Source: Rhodocyclales bacterium (GTDB taxonomy: Bacteria; Pseudomonadota; Gammaproteobacteria; Burkholderiales; Rhodocyclaceae). Taken from it: 64,000 nt of DNA. The notes under the pieces were generated by a model. The model was given only the letters and a program-made list of their open reading frames with translations. It searched no databases and was not told where the DNA came from. Positions 52,588 through 60,246 of the stretch are shown here, one piece after another (the first letter of the stretch is position 1; each line of letters starts with the position of its first letter). Where the stretch lies: contig PQAF01000029.1 in NCBI GenBank assembly GCA_003105015.1, forward strand, positions 79,993 through 143,992, in the 5' to 3' direction. The translations under genes and the position numbers were made by a program.

Positions 52588-53091
52588 TTAACTGAGGCAG
52601 GATTTCCCCATGCGCACGCGCGTCGACCCGGGATCGAAGCTGCCGCGCATTTCCTTCACGGCGGACCTGCGCGCCCGTACCGCCAACTCGAACGCCCTGG
52701 CCTCGCCGTGCTCCCAGACCGAGAATTTCCTGCGCCGTGGCCGGCCATTGGGCAGCGTCCAGGAAGCCACCCAGTAACAGCGCCGCACCGCCTGCGGCCT
52801 GCCTCGGTTTTCGGTAACGCAGATGCGGCAGACGCCTGTTACGCCCGACCGATTGTTCGGCTTCAGGATTTCGACATACTGGCGCTTGAGCATGGGCGGA
52901 AACCGCGCGACAACTTCGTCCCGGTACAGTTTCGCCGCCTTCAGGGCAGCAGCCTTGCCGCCATGCTTGCCGTCGGAAAAAAACTTGCGGTGAATGACGC
53001 CTTGACGCTGGATGGTTGCCAACCAGCCAAATGTGCTGGAACCCGCATGATCCAGCCGGCAGATGCCGTAGATCGCCTGCTTCCGCTTCAT
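52588..53091 (-). CDS. Protein with two AP2-like DNA-binding repeats
   Basis: Basic protein of 167 residues. Two AP2/ERF-like segments are visible. Residues about 7-57 have YGICR, FGWLATIQ, KFFSDGKHGG and AALKAAKLYRDEV. Residues about 80-145 have GVTGVCR, YWVASW, KFSVWEHGE and AFELAVRARR. Both follow the G-[VI]-x-R ... W ... KFS ... HGG/HGE ... A plan of AP2 domains found in phage and mobile-element proteins. No HNH or integrase domain is present. ATG 53091 gives an ATGA overlap with the upstream peptidase-like gene; ATG 53121 is possible. It is convergent with the RidA gene. Its targets are unknown. Confidence 0.72.
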   Translation of the reverse strand: MKRKQAIYGICRLDHAGSSTFGWLATIQRQGVIHRKFFSDGKHGGKAAALKAAKLYRDEVVARFPPMLKRQYVEILKPNNRSGVTGVCRICVTENRGRPQAVRRCYWVASWTLPNGRPRRRKFSVWEHGEARAFELAVRARRSAVKEMRGSFDPGSTRVRMGKSCLS

Positions 53092-53741
53092 CCCTTCATC
53101 CGGCTCGCCATCTCGCGCCATTTCCGGTGGCCGCCCTTGGCGGCTCCCGCGTCCGGATCGAAGGAGTACACCGGCACGAGATCGGTGCGCGCTGCTGCAT
53201 TGCGGACCGCTGGATCGAAATTGTCCAGGATCAGTGGCTGCGCGTCGGGAGCGGGATAGTAGGCCAGCACGAAGTGCGGCTGGGACAACCCTTTCCTCCC
53301 GGCGACAAAAACACGCAGGCGGCTGGCAGGGATGCCGATGTCCCGCAAAGCGAAATATTTCGCAATGACAAAGTCAGCTGCCAAACCGCCCTTGCCGGAC
53401 AGGAACTCCTCCGGCGTCGCCCACCGTGCATCCGCAAGCGGAGCCGCCAGCCTGGCCGACACCGGCACACGGTTGAAGAAATCATTGACCGCTTCGAGCG
53501 CGCGCTGCACCTCCCGCGCATGCTCAGCCAATGCCCCCTCAAGGCCGCGGCGGCACGAAGCCAGAAGATTGACTCTGGCTTGAAAGTGGGCGTTGAGCGG
53601 CAAAGCGGCCGATGCAGGCAACCCCGATACCGACGCATACCCACCCCCTGACGACAGAAATGCAACGGTGCCGGCACACGCCAGCGGTGCCAGGACCAGC
53701 CTGAACAACCAGGCAATACGCCCTTCGGACAAAATCGCCAT
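53088..53741 (-). CDS. BTLCP-family transglutaminase-like peptidase homologue without catalytic cysteine
   Basis: Protein of 217 residues with an N-terminal signal or anchor helix (about 10-30) and the bacterial transglutaminase-like cysteine-peptidase fold, the family of LapG. WATPEEFLSGKGG, DFVIAKYFALRDIGIPASRLRVF, PHFVLAYY (His) and LILDNFDP (Asp) align well with the family. At the place of the GDCEDYA active site this protein reads GLAADFV: Cys is replaced by Ala and the flanking Asp and Glu are also lost. It is therefore probably a non-catalytic binding homologue. The ATG at 53741 has no clear Shine-Dalgarno. It overlaps the AP2-like gene by 4 bp. Confidence 0.72.
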   Translation of the reverse strand: MAILSEGRIAWLFRLVLAPLACAGTVAFLSSGGGYASVSGLPASAALPLNAHFQARVNLLASCRRGLEGALAEHAREVQRALEAVNDFFNRVPVSARLAAPLADARWATPEEFLSGKGGLAADFVIAKYFALRDIGIPASRLRVFVAGRKGLSQPHFVLAYYPAPDAQPLILDNFDPAVRNAAARTDLVPVYSFDPDAGAAKGGHRKWREMASRMKG

Positions 53742-53761
53742 AAATGACTAAAACAGTATAA

Positions 53762-53790
53762 TTGACTAATTGTAGCATATTCATCATAAT
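53762..53790 (+). promoter_or_regulatory. Sigma-70-type promoter for the Gly/Ala-rich gene
   Basis: TTGACT (53762-53767) and CATAAT (53785-53790) are separated by 17 bases in AT-rich DNA. Transcription would start about 50 bp before ATG 53847. It is the best promoter match I saw in the accessory region. Confidence 0.65.
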
Positions 53791-53846
53791 TAGCATATCG
53801 CAGAAGGTGCCTATCGCCCTGAAAGGGCATCCATAGGAGACATGAA

Positions 53847-54218
53847 ATGACAGGTATTGCAGGAGTGGGGGGTATGGGAGGAGGGCTCGCGATCGGGGGC
53901 ACCACGGCGATCATGGCAAGCATGCCTGCGCCAGCGGCTGCGGCGGGCGGGAGCGGAGCAGCATCCGGCGTGGCGGAGACCGTGCGAACCGGAGCGGACA
54001 GCCCTTTGATGAAGTTCGCCGAAAAACTCGACGACATCATGACGACAGCCCTGCTGCTGGAGCTGATGGACCGGGACAAGAAGGACCATGGAGGCAGCGG
54101 CATGACCGACGCGCTAGTCGCTGCCGCTGCCTTATCGCTTTACAAGGGAATGCAATCCCTCGGCAGCACTGGCGCGAGTGCCAGCGTCGCCGGAGTTACG
54201 ATCAGTATCACTGCGTAG
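53847..54218 (+). CDS. Small Gly/Ala/Ser-rich protein of unknown function
   Basis: Protein of 123 residues that I do not recognise. The first 45 residues are almost only Gly, Ala, Met, Thr and Ser, without a classical charged signal peptide. A central amphipathic helix (MKFAEKLDDIMTTALLLELMDRDKKD) and a second Ala-rich segment (TDALVAAAALSLYKGMQSL) follow. The end is strand-like (SVAGVTISITA). Gene calling is supported by a sigma-70-type promoter, a Shine-Dalgarno (AGGAG, seven bases before ATG) and an intrinsic terminator 15 bases after the stop. It is divergent from the peptidase-like gene. Bias and helix pattern suggest a secreted or assembling protein, without firm evidence. Confidence 0.7.
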   Translation: MTGIAGVGGMGGGLAIGGTTAIMASMPAPAAAAGGSGAASGVAETVRTGADSPLMKFAEKLDDIMTTALLLELMDRDKKDHGGSGMTDALVAAAALSLYKGMQSLGSTGASASVAGVTISITA

Positions 54219-54232
54219 CAGCCCTTTTCCAC

Positions 54233-54273
54233 AGGCCCGGTCGCGCCCCCACGCCGGCCGGGCCTCCTTTTTA
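54233..54273 (+). terminator. Intrinsic terminator after the Gly/Ala-rich gene
   Basis: AGGCCCGG (54233-54240) pairs with CCGGGCCT (54258-54265) and is followed by CCTTTTT. The loop is 17 bases, GC-rich and can pair internally. Confidence 0.75.
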
Positions 54274-54290
54274 GATCCGCCATCTTCTCA

Positions 54291-54506
54291 ATGCGTTTCA
54301 TATTGAAGTTATTTCTACGCTCGACCGCAACTTCGAAGTTAGCCAAAGGAACAATCGTTGAGGGGCGGATCAGTTATTCGGGAACTTTGTACATCGACGG
54401 CCGGGTAAAAGGCAGCGTGCTGGCCAAGCAGAAGCCATCCGATACCCTCATTCTCGGCAAGAACGCTCGCGTCGATGGAGTAATCGACTCGCAATTGGTG
54501 CAGTAA
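54291..54506 (+). CDS. Short (truncated) bactofilin
   Basis: Protein of 71 residues with the bactofilin beta-helix repeat pattern: KGTIVEGRISYSGTLYIDGRVKGSV and LILGKNARVDGVIDSQ. Bactofilins normally exceed 100 residues and have more turns; this one stops after about two or three rungs. No Shine-Dalgarno is evident before ATG 54291. The next 150 bp on the other strand hold a cut-off type IV pilin start. Together these suggest a degraded locus, though very short bactofilins may still polymerise. Confidence 0.62.
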   Translation: MRFILKLFLRSTATSKLAKGTIVEGRISYSGTLYIDGRVKGSVLAKQKPSDTLILGKNARVDGVIDSQLVQ

Positions 54507-54549
54507 TTTTGACTGTACTGTCCCGTGGCACAGGCATTGCTCGGCAGGG

Positions 54550-54657
54550 TCATGGATAGCTGGGGAGGGCGATGGCGACCAGCACGCCGATGATTGCGAC
54601 AATCAGCATCAAATCGGCCAGGGTGAATCCGCGCCACTTCCTCATGTCTTGCTTCAT
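54550..54657 (-). pseudogene. Type IV pilin N-terminal relic
   Basis: A 35-codon reading (ATG 54657 to TGA 54552-54550) encodes a textbook class III signal peptide and pilin helix: MKQDMRKWRG, then FTLADLMLIVAIIGVLVAIALPSYP, then a stop. The prepilin peptidase site is G-FTL, with Asp at position 5 where Glu is usual. Real pilins continue for more than 100 residues. Here the frame ends right after the helix, 44 bases from the truncated bactofilin. It is most likely a decayed pilin gene; a helix-only mini-pilin is a less likely reading. Confidence 0.6.
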
Positions 54658-54670
54658 CGATTAATTGCGA

Positions 54671-55261
54671 TCAGGCGCTCGCGGCGGATTGCCAGGTCAG
54701 CATCCGCTCTGCCGCCAAGTGCAGCGCTGGCGCCAAGAGCTCCAACAACACACTGTCGCGCGAACAGAACTGCCGGGGCAAGCCGAGCAGATTGAAATAA
54801 CTCCCCCTTTGCCTTTCAGTATCCAGAAAGCCGTGGGCGGCGATGTTTTTCAGCCCATACTGGGCCACCCGACGCAACTCGTCTGCCGCCAGGCAATACG
54901 GTTTGTTAGCAGCCGGCTCCAGCAGCAAGGGGCGCCGCACCCGGCTCCAGCGCAGGAAGGTCGGGCACTGTCTCAGCCCCACCCCTGTGTGCAATTCCCT
55001 CAGGTATTCCTCCGGACAGTCGACACCAAGGATCAGCTTGAGATCAATACGTCCGAACAATAGCTCCCCCATCCCGACCACCCCGGCTGCGTATGGGTAG
55101 AGCGGCCGGACATAATGCCGCATCCAGTCACGGAAGCCGTCCGAGTCGCCGATATGTCGTACTGCCATCACCAGATCACGGAACTGTCGTCGCTCAATCT
55201 GGGTGAAATCGACTGCTTGCAGGTAATGCAGCGCACGCTCTATCAATCCAAGCCCCCTCAC
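54671..55261 (-). CDS. EpsA-like LuxR-family regulator lacking the DNA-binding domain
   Basis: Protein of about 196 residues. It resembles the N-terminal sensory half of EpsA-type regulators of exopolysaccharide clusters: IERRQFRDLVMAVRH, LYPYAAGVVGMGELLFGRIDLKLILGVDCPEEYLRELH, RWSRVRRPLLLEP, NIAAHGFLDTERQRGSYFNLLGLP and LELLAPALHLAAERML. In EpsA a LuxR helix-turn-helix follows this last helix. Here the frame stops eleven residues later and no helix-turn-helix is visible downstream. The start is GTG 55261, or TTG 55246, which has AGGGGG at six bases. The similarity is my reading of conserved wording and is moderately secure. Confidence 0.55.
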   Translation of the reverse strand: MRGLGLIERALHYLQAVDFTQIERRQFRDLVMAVRHIGDSDGFRDWMRHYVRPLYPYAAGVVGMGELLFGRIDLKLILGVDCPEEYLRELHTGVGLRQCPTFLRWSRVRRPLLLEPAANKPYCLAADELRRVAQYGLKNIAAHGFLDTERQRGSYFNLLGLPRQFCSRDSVLLELLAPALHLAAERMLTWQSAASA

Positions 55262-55337
55262 AGTTATTTATTTTTACTATATTTTATGTTTTCTGATATT
55301 TTTATCAATTATAGCAATGTTTTCATGCGGGGTGTTC

Positions 55338-55679
55338 ATGAAGAAAGCCGATCTGGTGAAATTATTGGGCGCTCGACACTCAGGATTGACGGCTGCCGAT
55401 ATGGCTTATTGCGTCGAATTGATCCTGGGAGCGATCACTGAGAGCCTTGCCGCAGGCAGGCGCGCCGAGTTCAGGCGGTTCGGCGTGTTCTATCTGCACC
55501 GCAGCCGTGAGAGAAAAAGCCGGAACCCGAAAAGCGGCGCTTCAGTACTGGTCCCCTCCAGGGGATACATCCGCTTTCGGTCCACCATGCAGCCTATTTT
55601 GCTCACCGCCGCAATCGACGGGCGAAAAGCCGTTGCACCGTTAAGCCGGCACCATGAGCCAACCTGCATGGAGGCCTGA
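55338..55679 (+). CDS. IHF/HU-family DNA-binding protein (divergent)
   Basis: Protein of 113 residues with the HU/IHF layout: an N-terminal KKADLVKLLG...MAYCVELILGAITESLAAGRRAEFRRFGVFYLHRSRERKSRNPKSGASV, where the usual GFG is RFGVF, then a beta arm and a non-conserved C-terminal tail. It is closest in plan to IHF-beta but clearly divergent, as expected for a regulator specific to an accessory locus. ATG 55338 gives the family start; an upstream in-frame ATG adds seven residues. It is divergent from the EpsA-like gene across a 76-bp AT-rich spacer. Confidence 0.75.
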   Translation: MKKADLVKLLGARHSGLTAADMAYCVELILGAITESLAAGRRAEFRRFGVFYLHRSRERKSRNPKSGASVLVPSRGYIRFRSTMQPILLTAAIDGRKAVAPLSRHHEPTCMEA

Positions 55680-55778
55680 CCAGGTGTTGAGTAGCAATAG
55701 TTTTTCCCGCTGAGGCAGGAAGCGTAGTGATGGATGAATTTGGGCGTCGGGCGCAGACCGCCGGCCATCCCGCCTGAA

Positions 55779-55787
55779 AAAGTCAGT
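55779..55787 (+). repeat. AAAGTCAGT 9-mer, copy 10
   Basis: Intergenic copy about 50 bp before the MASE1 kinase gene. Confidence 0.8.
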
Positions 55788-55837
55788 CGCTGCGACACGG
55801 CGTCATGGCAGGCCGGAGCCGGGTGTAGACTGCATAC

Positions 55838-58552
55838 ATGAGTGCCATCCCCGACGCGAAGGGTGTCGAACTCCCGCGTCTTATCCCTCTGCTGGGCATC
55901 ACCGCGTTCATTTACCTGCTGCTCGGCGCCCTCGGTCTGAGTTTTGCCATTGCGCCCGGCTACGCCAGCCCGATCTTTCCGGCAGCCGGCTTCGCTGTCG
56001 GCATGCTCCTGTGGGCGGGCAACCGTGTCTGGCCAGCCATCTGGCTGGGCTCTTTCCTCCTCAACCTGGGCGTAGTCTGGCTGCGCGGCGACCTCGGCTG
56101 GATGCCGGCGCTCGTTGCCACCGGCATCGCCCTCGGCTCCACGATGCAGGCGCTCGCCGCCCGCCTCCTGGTGGCGCGCAGCGTCGGCAGCGGCTGGCAG
56201 TCCATGGAGCAGGCACCCGACATCGTGCGCGCGCTGCTGCTGGCGGGGCCGTCAGCCTGCGTGCTGTCGGCGAGCGTGGGCGTCACCACGCTCTACCTGG
56301 CAGGCATCGTCAGCGGCGGCGAATTCCTCTACTCATGGTGGAACTGGTGGAGCGGCGACACGCTCGGCGTGCTCGTCACGCTGCCGCTGACGCTGACCTT
56401 CCTGTTGCGCGCCGACTCGCCCTGGCGCGCCCGGCTGACCACTCTGCTGCCGCCGATGCTGATCGCACTGATGACGGTCTCGGCCGCCTTCGCTGCCGTC
56501 TCGCACTGGGAGCGCACGCAACAGGCCACCGCCATCCGCAACCATGGCGAGGCGCTGAAGCAGCAGCTCGAACAGCGCTTCATCGCCCACCAGGAGGCGC
56601 TCTCCGCCCTGCGCCGGCTGATCGAGGTCGCGCCGGAGATGAGCTACGCGCAGTTCGAGTATTTCACGCGCAACACGCTGAAGGACAACCCGGACATCTT
56701 CGCCCTCAGCATCAATCCCCTCGTGCCGCTGGCGCAGCGTGCGGCCTACGAGCGCAGCATGGCCCTGAAGACGGGCCACCCGCGCTTCGAGATCACGCAG
56801 CGCGACAGCCAGGGCAAGCTGGTGCGCGCGGCGGAGCGCCCGGAATACGTTTCCGTCGGCTTCATCAGCCCGCTGGAGGGCAACCGTCCCGCCGTCGGCT
56901 ACGACATCAACTCGGAGCCGATCCGGCATGCCGCCATCCAGAACGCGCGGCGCACGGGCATGCCGGCCGTGACCGCGCCGATCCGCCTCGTGCAGGAAAA
57001 CCGGCAGCGCGCCGGCGTGCTCGTGCTGCACCCGGCCTATCGCGACCGCGTCCCGGGCGTCGCGGCCGGGAACGCCCAAAATCTCGTCGCCTTCGCGGTG
57101 GGCGTCATCAAGGTCGACCAGATGATCGATATCGCCGCGCGGAAAATAGCCGTGACCGACCTGGTCTTCCAGGTCGACGACGCCGATGCGCCGGCCGACA
57201 AGGCGCGGTTCTACCGCTCCAGCGAGGCGCCGGCCGCGCGCGACCGCGCTTACGACTGGCAGTCGCGGCTCGCCATCGCCGACCGCACGTGGACCTTGCG
57301 GATCATGCCGACGGAGGGCTACCTGCGCCAGCAGCCCAACTGGCAGGCCATGCTGGTCGGCGCCGGCGGCCTGGCGCTGGCCGCGCTGCTACAGGTGCTG
57401 ATCCTCGTCACCACCGGCCGCACCTCGATCGTCCAGCGCAAGGTCGACGAGCAGACGGCGGAACTGAAGGCCAGGGGCGACGCTCTCGTTGAGCGCAACG
57501 TCCAGCTGAACGCCCTGTTCAGCCTGAGCCCGGACGCATTCGTCGCCTTCGCGGCGGACGGCAAGGTCCAGTTCGTCAATCCGGCTTTCCAGGCCTTGAC
57601 CGGCATCCGCCCCGACGAAGTCGTCGGCAAGGACGAGATAACCCTCGACGATGAGCTGCGGCGCCGCAGCGAACCGGCCGAGGCCTTCGCCGGCGTCGCT
57701 GCGTTCTTCGGCGAGACCGGCGCGCCGCCCCGCCCGCCCGGCACCCTGGTCCTGAAGGCGCCGCGCCATGCAGTGCTGAGCGTTGTCGGCGTCCGCAACG
57801 AATCGGTATCAATGCCGCGAATCCTCTACCTTCACGAGATCACGCGCGAGGCCGAGATCGACCGAATGAAGAGCGAGTTCCTCTCCCACGCGGCGCACGA
57901 GCTGCGCACGCCGATGACCAGCATCCTCGGCTTCGCCGAGTTGCTGCTGCATAGGGAGGTTGGCGCGACGAAGCGACAGGAGCTGCTCGAGATCATCCAC
58001 CGCCAGACGCAATGGCTGGTCGTCATCATCAACGAACTGCTCGACCTGTCGAGGATCGAGGCGCGGCGCGGCAGCGACCTGAAGATCGAGCCCGTCGACC
58101 TGTGCGGGCTCGCGGCTGCCGCCGCGCGCAACCTCTCACTGGACGGCGAGCGATGGCGGCTGGTTGTGGACCTGCCGCTACGGCCAGTACACATCCGCGC
58201 CGACCAGGCGAAGTTGCACCAAGCGTTGACGAACGTGCTGGGCAATGCCATCAAGTACTCGCCCGACGGCGGCGAGATTCGCGTCGCCCTCGTCGAGGCG
58301 ACCGGCCGGGCGGGCATCGCCGTCAGCGACCAGGGCATCGGCATGACCCCGGAGCAACTCACCCATGCCGGCGAACGGTTCTGGCGCGCCGACACCTCCG
58401 GCCAGACGCCGGGCACCGGCCTGGGCCTGGCCATCGTCAAGGAGATTCTCAAGCTGCTCGGCGGCAGCCTTGAAATCCGCTCGCAGCCCGGCGCCGGCAC
58501 GACCGTCACGCTCTGGCTGAGCGCCGGGCAGGATTCGCCGGAGCGCGGCTGA
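55838..58552 (+). CDS. MASE1-CHASE-PAS sensor histidine kinase
   Basis: Inner-membrane hybrid-type sensor of 904 residues. Domains in order: MASE1 membrane domain (about 15-225, with PGYASPIFPAAGFAVGMLLWAGNRVWPAIWLGSF), CHASE periplasmic domain (about 245-430), a further helix (about 505-525), PAS (about 555-660), HisKA with HAAHELRTPMTSILGF (His687) and HATPase with GTGLGLAIVKEILKLLGGSL. No receiver domain is attached and no response regulator is adjacent. Its PAS-kinase end is closely paralogous to that of the kinase at 60247-62796. Confidence 0.9.
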   Translation: MSAIPDAKGVELPRLIPLLGITAFIYLLLGALGLSFAIAPGYASPIFPAAGFAVGMLLWAGNRVWPAIWLGSFLLNLGVVWLRGDLGWMPALVATGIALGSTMQALAARLLVARSVGSGWQSMEQAPDIVRALLLAGPSACVLSASVGVTTLYLAGIVSGGEFLYSWWNWWSGDTLGVLVTLPLTLTFLLRADSPWRARLTTLLPPMLIALMTVSAAFAAVSHWERTQQATAIRNHGEALKQQLEQRFIAHQEALSALRRLIEVAPEMSYAQFEYFTRNTLKDNPDIFALSINPLVPLAQRAAYERSMALKTGHPRFEITQRDSQGKLVRAAERPEYVSVGFISPLEGNRPAVGYDINSEPIRHAAIQNARRTGMPAVTAPIRLVQENRQRAGVLVLHPAYRDRVPGVAAGNAQNLVAFAVGVIKVDQMIDIAARKIAVTDLVFQVDDADAPADKARFYRSSEAPAARDRAYDWQSRLAIADRTWTLRIMPTEGYLRQQPNWQAMLVGAGGLALAALLQVLILVTTGRTSIVQRKVDEQTAELKARGDALVERNVQLNALFSLSPDAFVAFAADGKVQFVNPAFQALTGIRPDEVVGKDEITLDDELRRRSEPAEAFAGVAAFFGETGAPPRPPGTLVLKAPRHAVLSVVGVRNESVSMPRILYLHEITREAEIDRMKSEFLSHAAHELRTPMTSILGFAELLLHREVGATKRQELLEIIHRQTQWLVVIINELLDLSRIEARRGSDLKIEPVDLCGLAAAAARNLSLDGERWRLVVDLPLRPVHIRADQAKLHQALTNVLGNAIKYSPDGGEIRVALVEATGRAGIAVSDQGIGMTPEQLTHAGERFWRADTSGQTPGTGLGLAIVKEILKLLGGSLEIRSQPGAGTTVTLWLSAGQDSPERG

Positions 58553-58712
58553 TCCGCCCCGGGCCGGGCGAAGCTGGCGGCGGGGATCAGTCCCCGCAGG
58601 TGCGGACCGGGGGATCGAATAGCGCACTCTCGAATAAGGTCATATTTCCTATATCTAGTAATTAGTTATTGTGTAGTTGCATTAATGATTGCATTCTGTT
58701 AGTTTTGTGCGC

Positions 58713-60152
58713 ATGAAGGTATCCAAAGAAGAGCTCATCGCTGTCCTTTCCCAATTCAACCCCTGGTGGCGGGGAGAGGCCATCGCCGACCTGCCGAAGT
58801 GGCGCCGTGCCGCCTTCCGGGAGTTGCAGACGTGGCTGACCAATCCGCCGGCACCGCGCGCCGTGCTGCTGTCCGGCGCGCGCCAGATCGGCAAGACCAC
58901 CCTGATGCTGCAGGCCGCCGATGCACTGCTCTCCGGCGGGGCGCCGCCTGCCAACATCCTCTACGCCACCTTCGACCATCCGATCCTCAAGCTCGCCGGC
59001 ATCGAGGCAGTGCTCGAAGCCTGGCGCGAGCGCGAGCCCCGGGCCGAAGGGCCGGAATACCTCTTCCTCGACGAGGCGCAGTTCATCCGCCACCATGGTG
59101 AGGAGGTGGGCACCTGGGTCAAGCACCAGGTCGATTTCGCCAAGCAGCGTCGCATCGCTTTCACCGGCTCGGCCATGCCGCTGGTGGAGAGCGGGCAGGA
59201 ATCCGGCGTCGGCCGCTGGCACACGATCCGCCTGACCACGCTCTCGTTCTACGAATACCTCCAGATCAAGAACCTGTCGCTGCCGGCGCTGCCGCGGCTG
59301 AAGTCGCTGCGCGACCTGTTCGACTGGCCGCAGGCGGATTTCTACCGAGTCACGGAAATGGCAGCGCCCTACGTCGGACATTTCCACGAGTACCTGGTGC
59401 GCGGCGGCTTCCCGCAGACGGCGCAGATGGAGAGCGTCACCCAGGCCCAGCGCCTGCTGCGCGAGGACATCATCGACAAGGTGCTCAAGCGCGACATGAC
59501 GGCACTGTTCGGCGTGCGCCGCGTGCTCGATCTCGAGCACACCTTCCTCTACCTGTGCATGCACGACGGCGGGCTGCTCGACATGCCCGACCTGTGCGCC
59601 AACCTGGAGGTCAAGCGGCCGACGGCGCAGAGCTTCATCGAGCTGCTGGAGGCCACCCACCTCATCTACCGCCTGCCGCCCTTCGGCTACGGCAAGGACG
59701 TGCTGCGCGCCCGCTTCAAGATCTACCTGGCGGATGCCGCCATCGCCCCGGCGGTGATGCTCAAGGGCAAGGCGGTCCTCGAAGACCCGGCCGCGCTCGG
59801 CGTGGCGACCGAGACCGCCGTCTTCAAGCACCTCTTCGCGCGCTACTACCCGCAGAACGTGCGCTTCAGCTATTGGCGCGGCAAGAAGGATCGCGAAGTC
59901 GATCTCGTCGCCGAGGTGGGCGGGCAGATCATTCCCTTCGAGGTCAAATACCGCGCCCAGCACACTGGCCTGCGCGATCTCAAGGGCCTGCTCGACCTGT
60001 GCCGGCAGAAATCCATCGACCGCGGTTACGTGGTGACCAAATCGCTGGACGACTTCGGCGCGATATCCGATCTGCCCGACGCCGCCACCAGGATTCTGAG
60101 GATTCCGGCGCCGCTGCTCTGCTACTGGATGGGGGAATCGGAACTGGCGTAG
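58713..60152 (+). CDS. AAA ATPase with DUF4143 domain
   Basis: Cytoplasmic ATPase of 479 residues in the AAA_14/DUF4143 family. It has the Walker A GARQIGKTTLM, Walker B YLFLDEAQFI, sensor 1 ITFTGSA-like RIAFTGSAMPL, and a C-terminal DUF4143 region ending in a PD-(D/E)xK-like fold (ETAVFKHLF, FSYWRGKKDREVDLVAEVGGQIIPFEVKY, VVTKS). Such proteins are widespread and of unknown role; some behave like mobile, selfish or toxin-linked genes. The start is ATG 58713. It lies alone between two unrelated kinase genes. Confidence 0.88.
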   Translation: MKVSKEELIAVLSQFNPWWRGEAIADLPKWRRAAFRELQTWLTNPPAPRAVLLSGARQIGKTTLMLQAADALLSGGAPPANILYATFDHPILKLAGIEAVLEAWREREPRAEGPEYLFLDEAQFIRHHGEEVGTWVKHQVDFAKQRRIAFTGSAMPLVESGQESGVGRWHTIRLTTLSFYEYLQIKNLSLPALPRLKSLRDLFDWPQADFYRVTEMAAPYVGHFHEYLVRGGFPQTAQMESVTQAQRLLREDIIDKVLKRDMTALFGVRRVLDLEHTFLYLCMHDGGLLDMPDLCANLEVKRPTAQSFIELLEATHLIYRLPPFGYGKDVLRARFKIYLADAAIAPAVMLKGKAVLEDPAALGVATETAVFKHLFARYYPQNVRFSYWRGKKDREVDLVAEVGGQIIPFEVKYRAQHTGLRDLKGLLDLCRQKSIDRGYVVTKSLDDFGAISDLPDAATRILRIPAPLLCYWMGESELA

Positions 60153-60186
60153 GGAGTTACGGGCAATAAACCGCCGTCCCGCCCGG

Positions 60187-60195
60187 ACTGACTTT
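60187..60195 (-). repeat. AAAGTCAGT 9-mer, copy 11 (reverse)
   Basis: Intergenic copy reading ACTGACTTT on the plus strand. It lies in the loop of a small CCCGG/CCGGG hairpin between the ATPase and kinase genes. Confidence 0.8.
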
Positions 60196-60246
60196 TGCCG
60201 GGAGGCGACGCGGTCCCGATCGCGCGCGGAGCGCGAATCCCGGCGG

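Noticed and set aside
53370..53378. AAAGTCAGC and CCTGACTTT (17518-17526) as further copies of the 9-mer
   Set aside because: Each has one mismatch. They may be decayed copies, but I counted only exact matches.
54339..54602. Minus-strand frame of 87 codons after the pilin relic as the missing pilin C-terminus
   Set aside because: It is in a different frame, antisense to the bactofilin and not pilin-like; a single frameshift would not restore a convincing pilin.
55295..55312. CTGAT-ATTTTT-ATCAA before the IHF-like gene as an FNR box
   Set aside because: The spacer is six bases instead of four, so it does not fit the FNR/Dnr palindrome.
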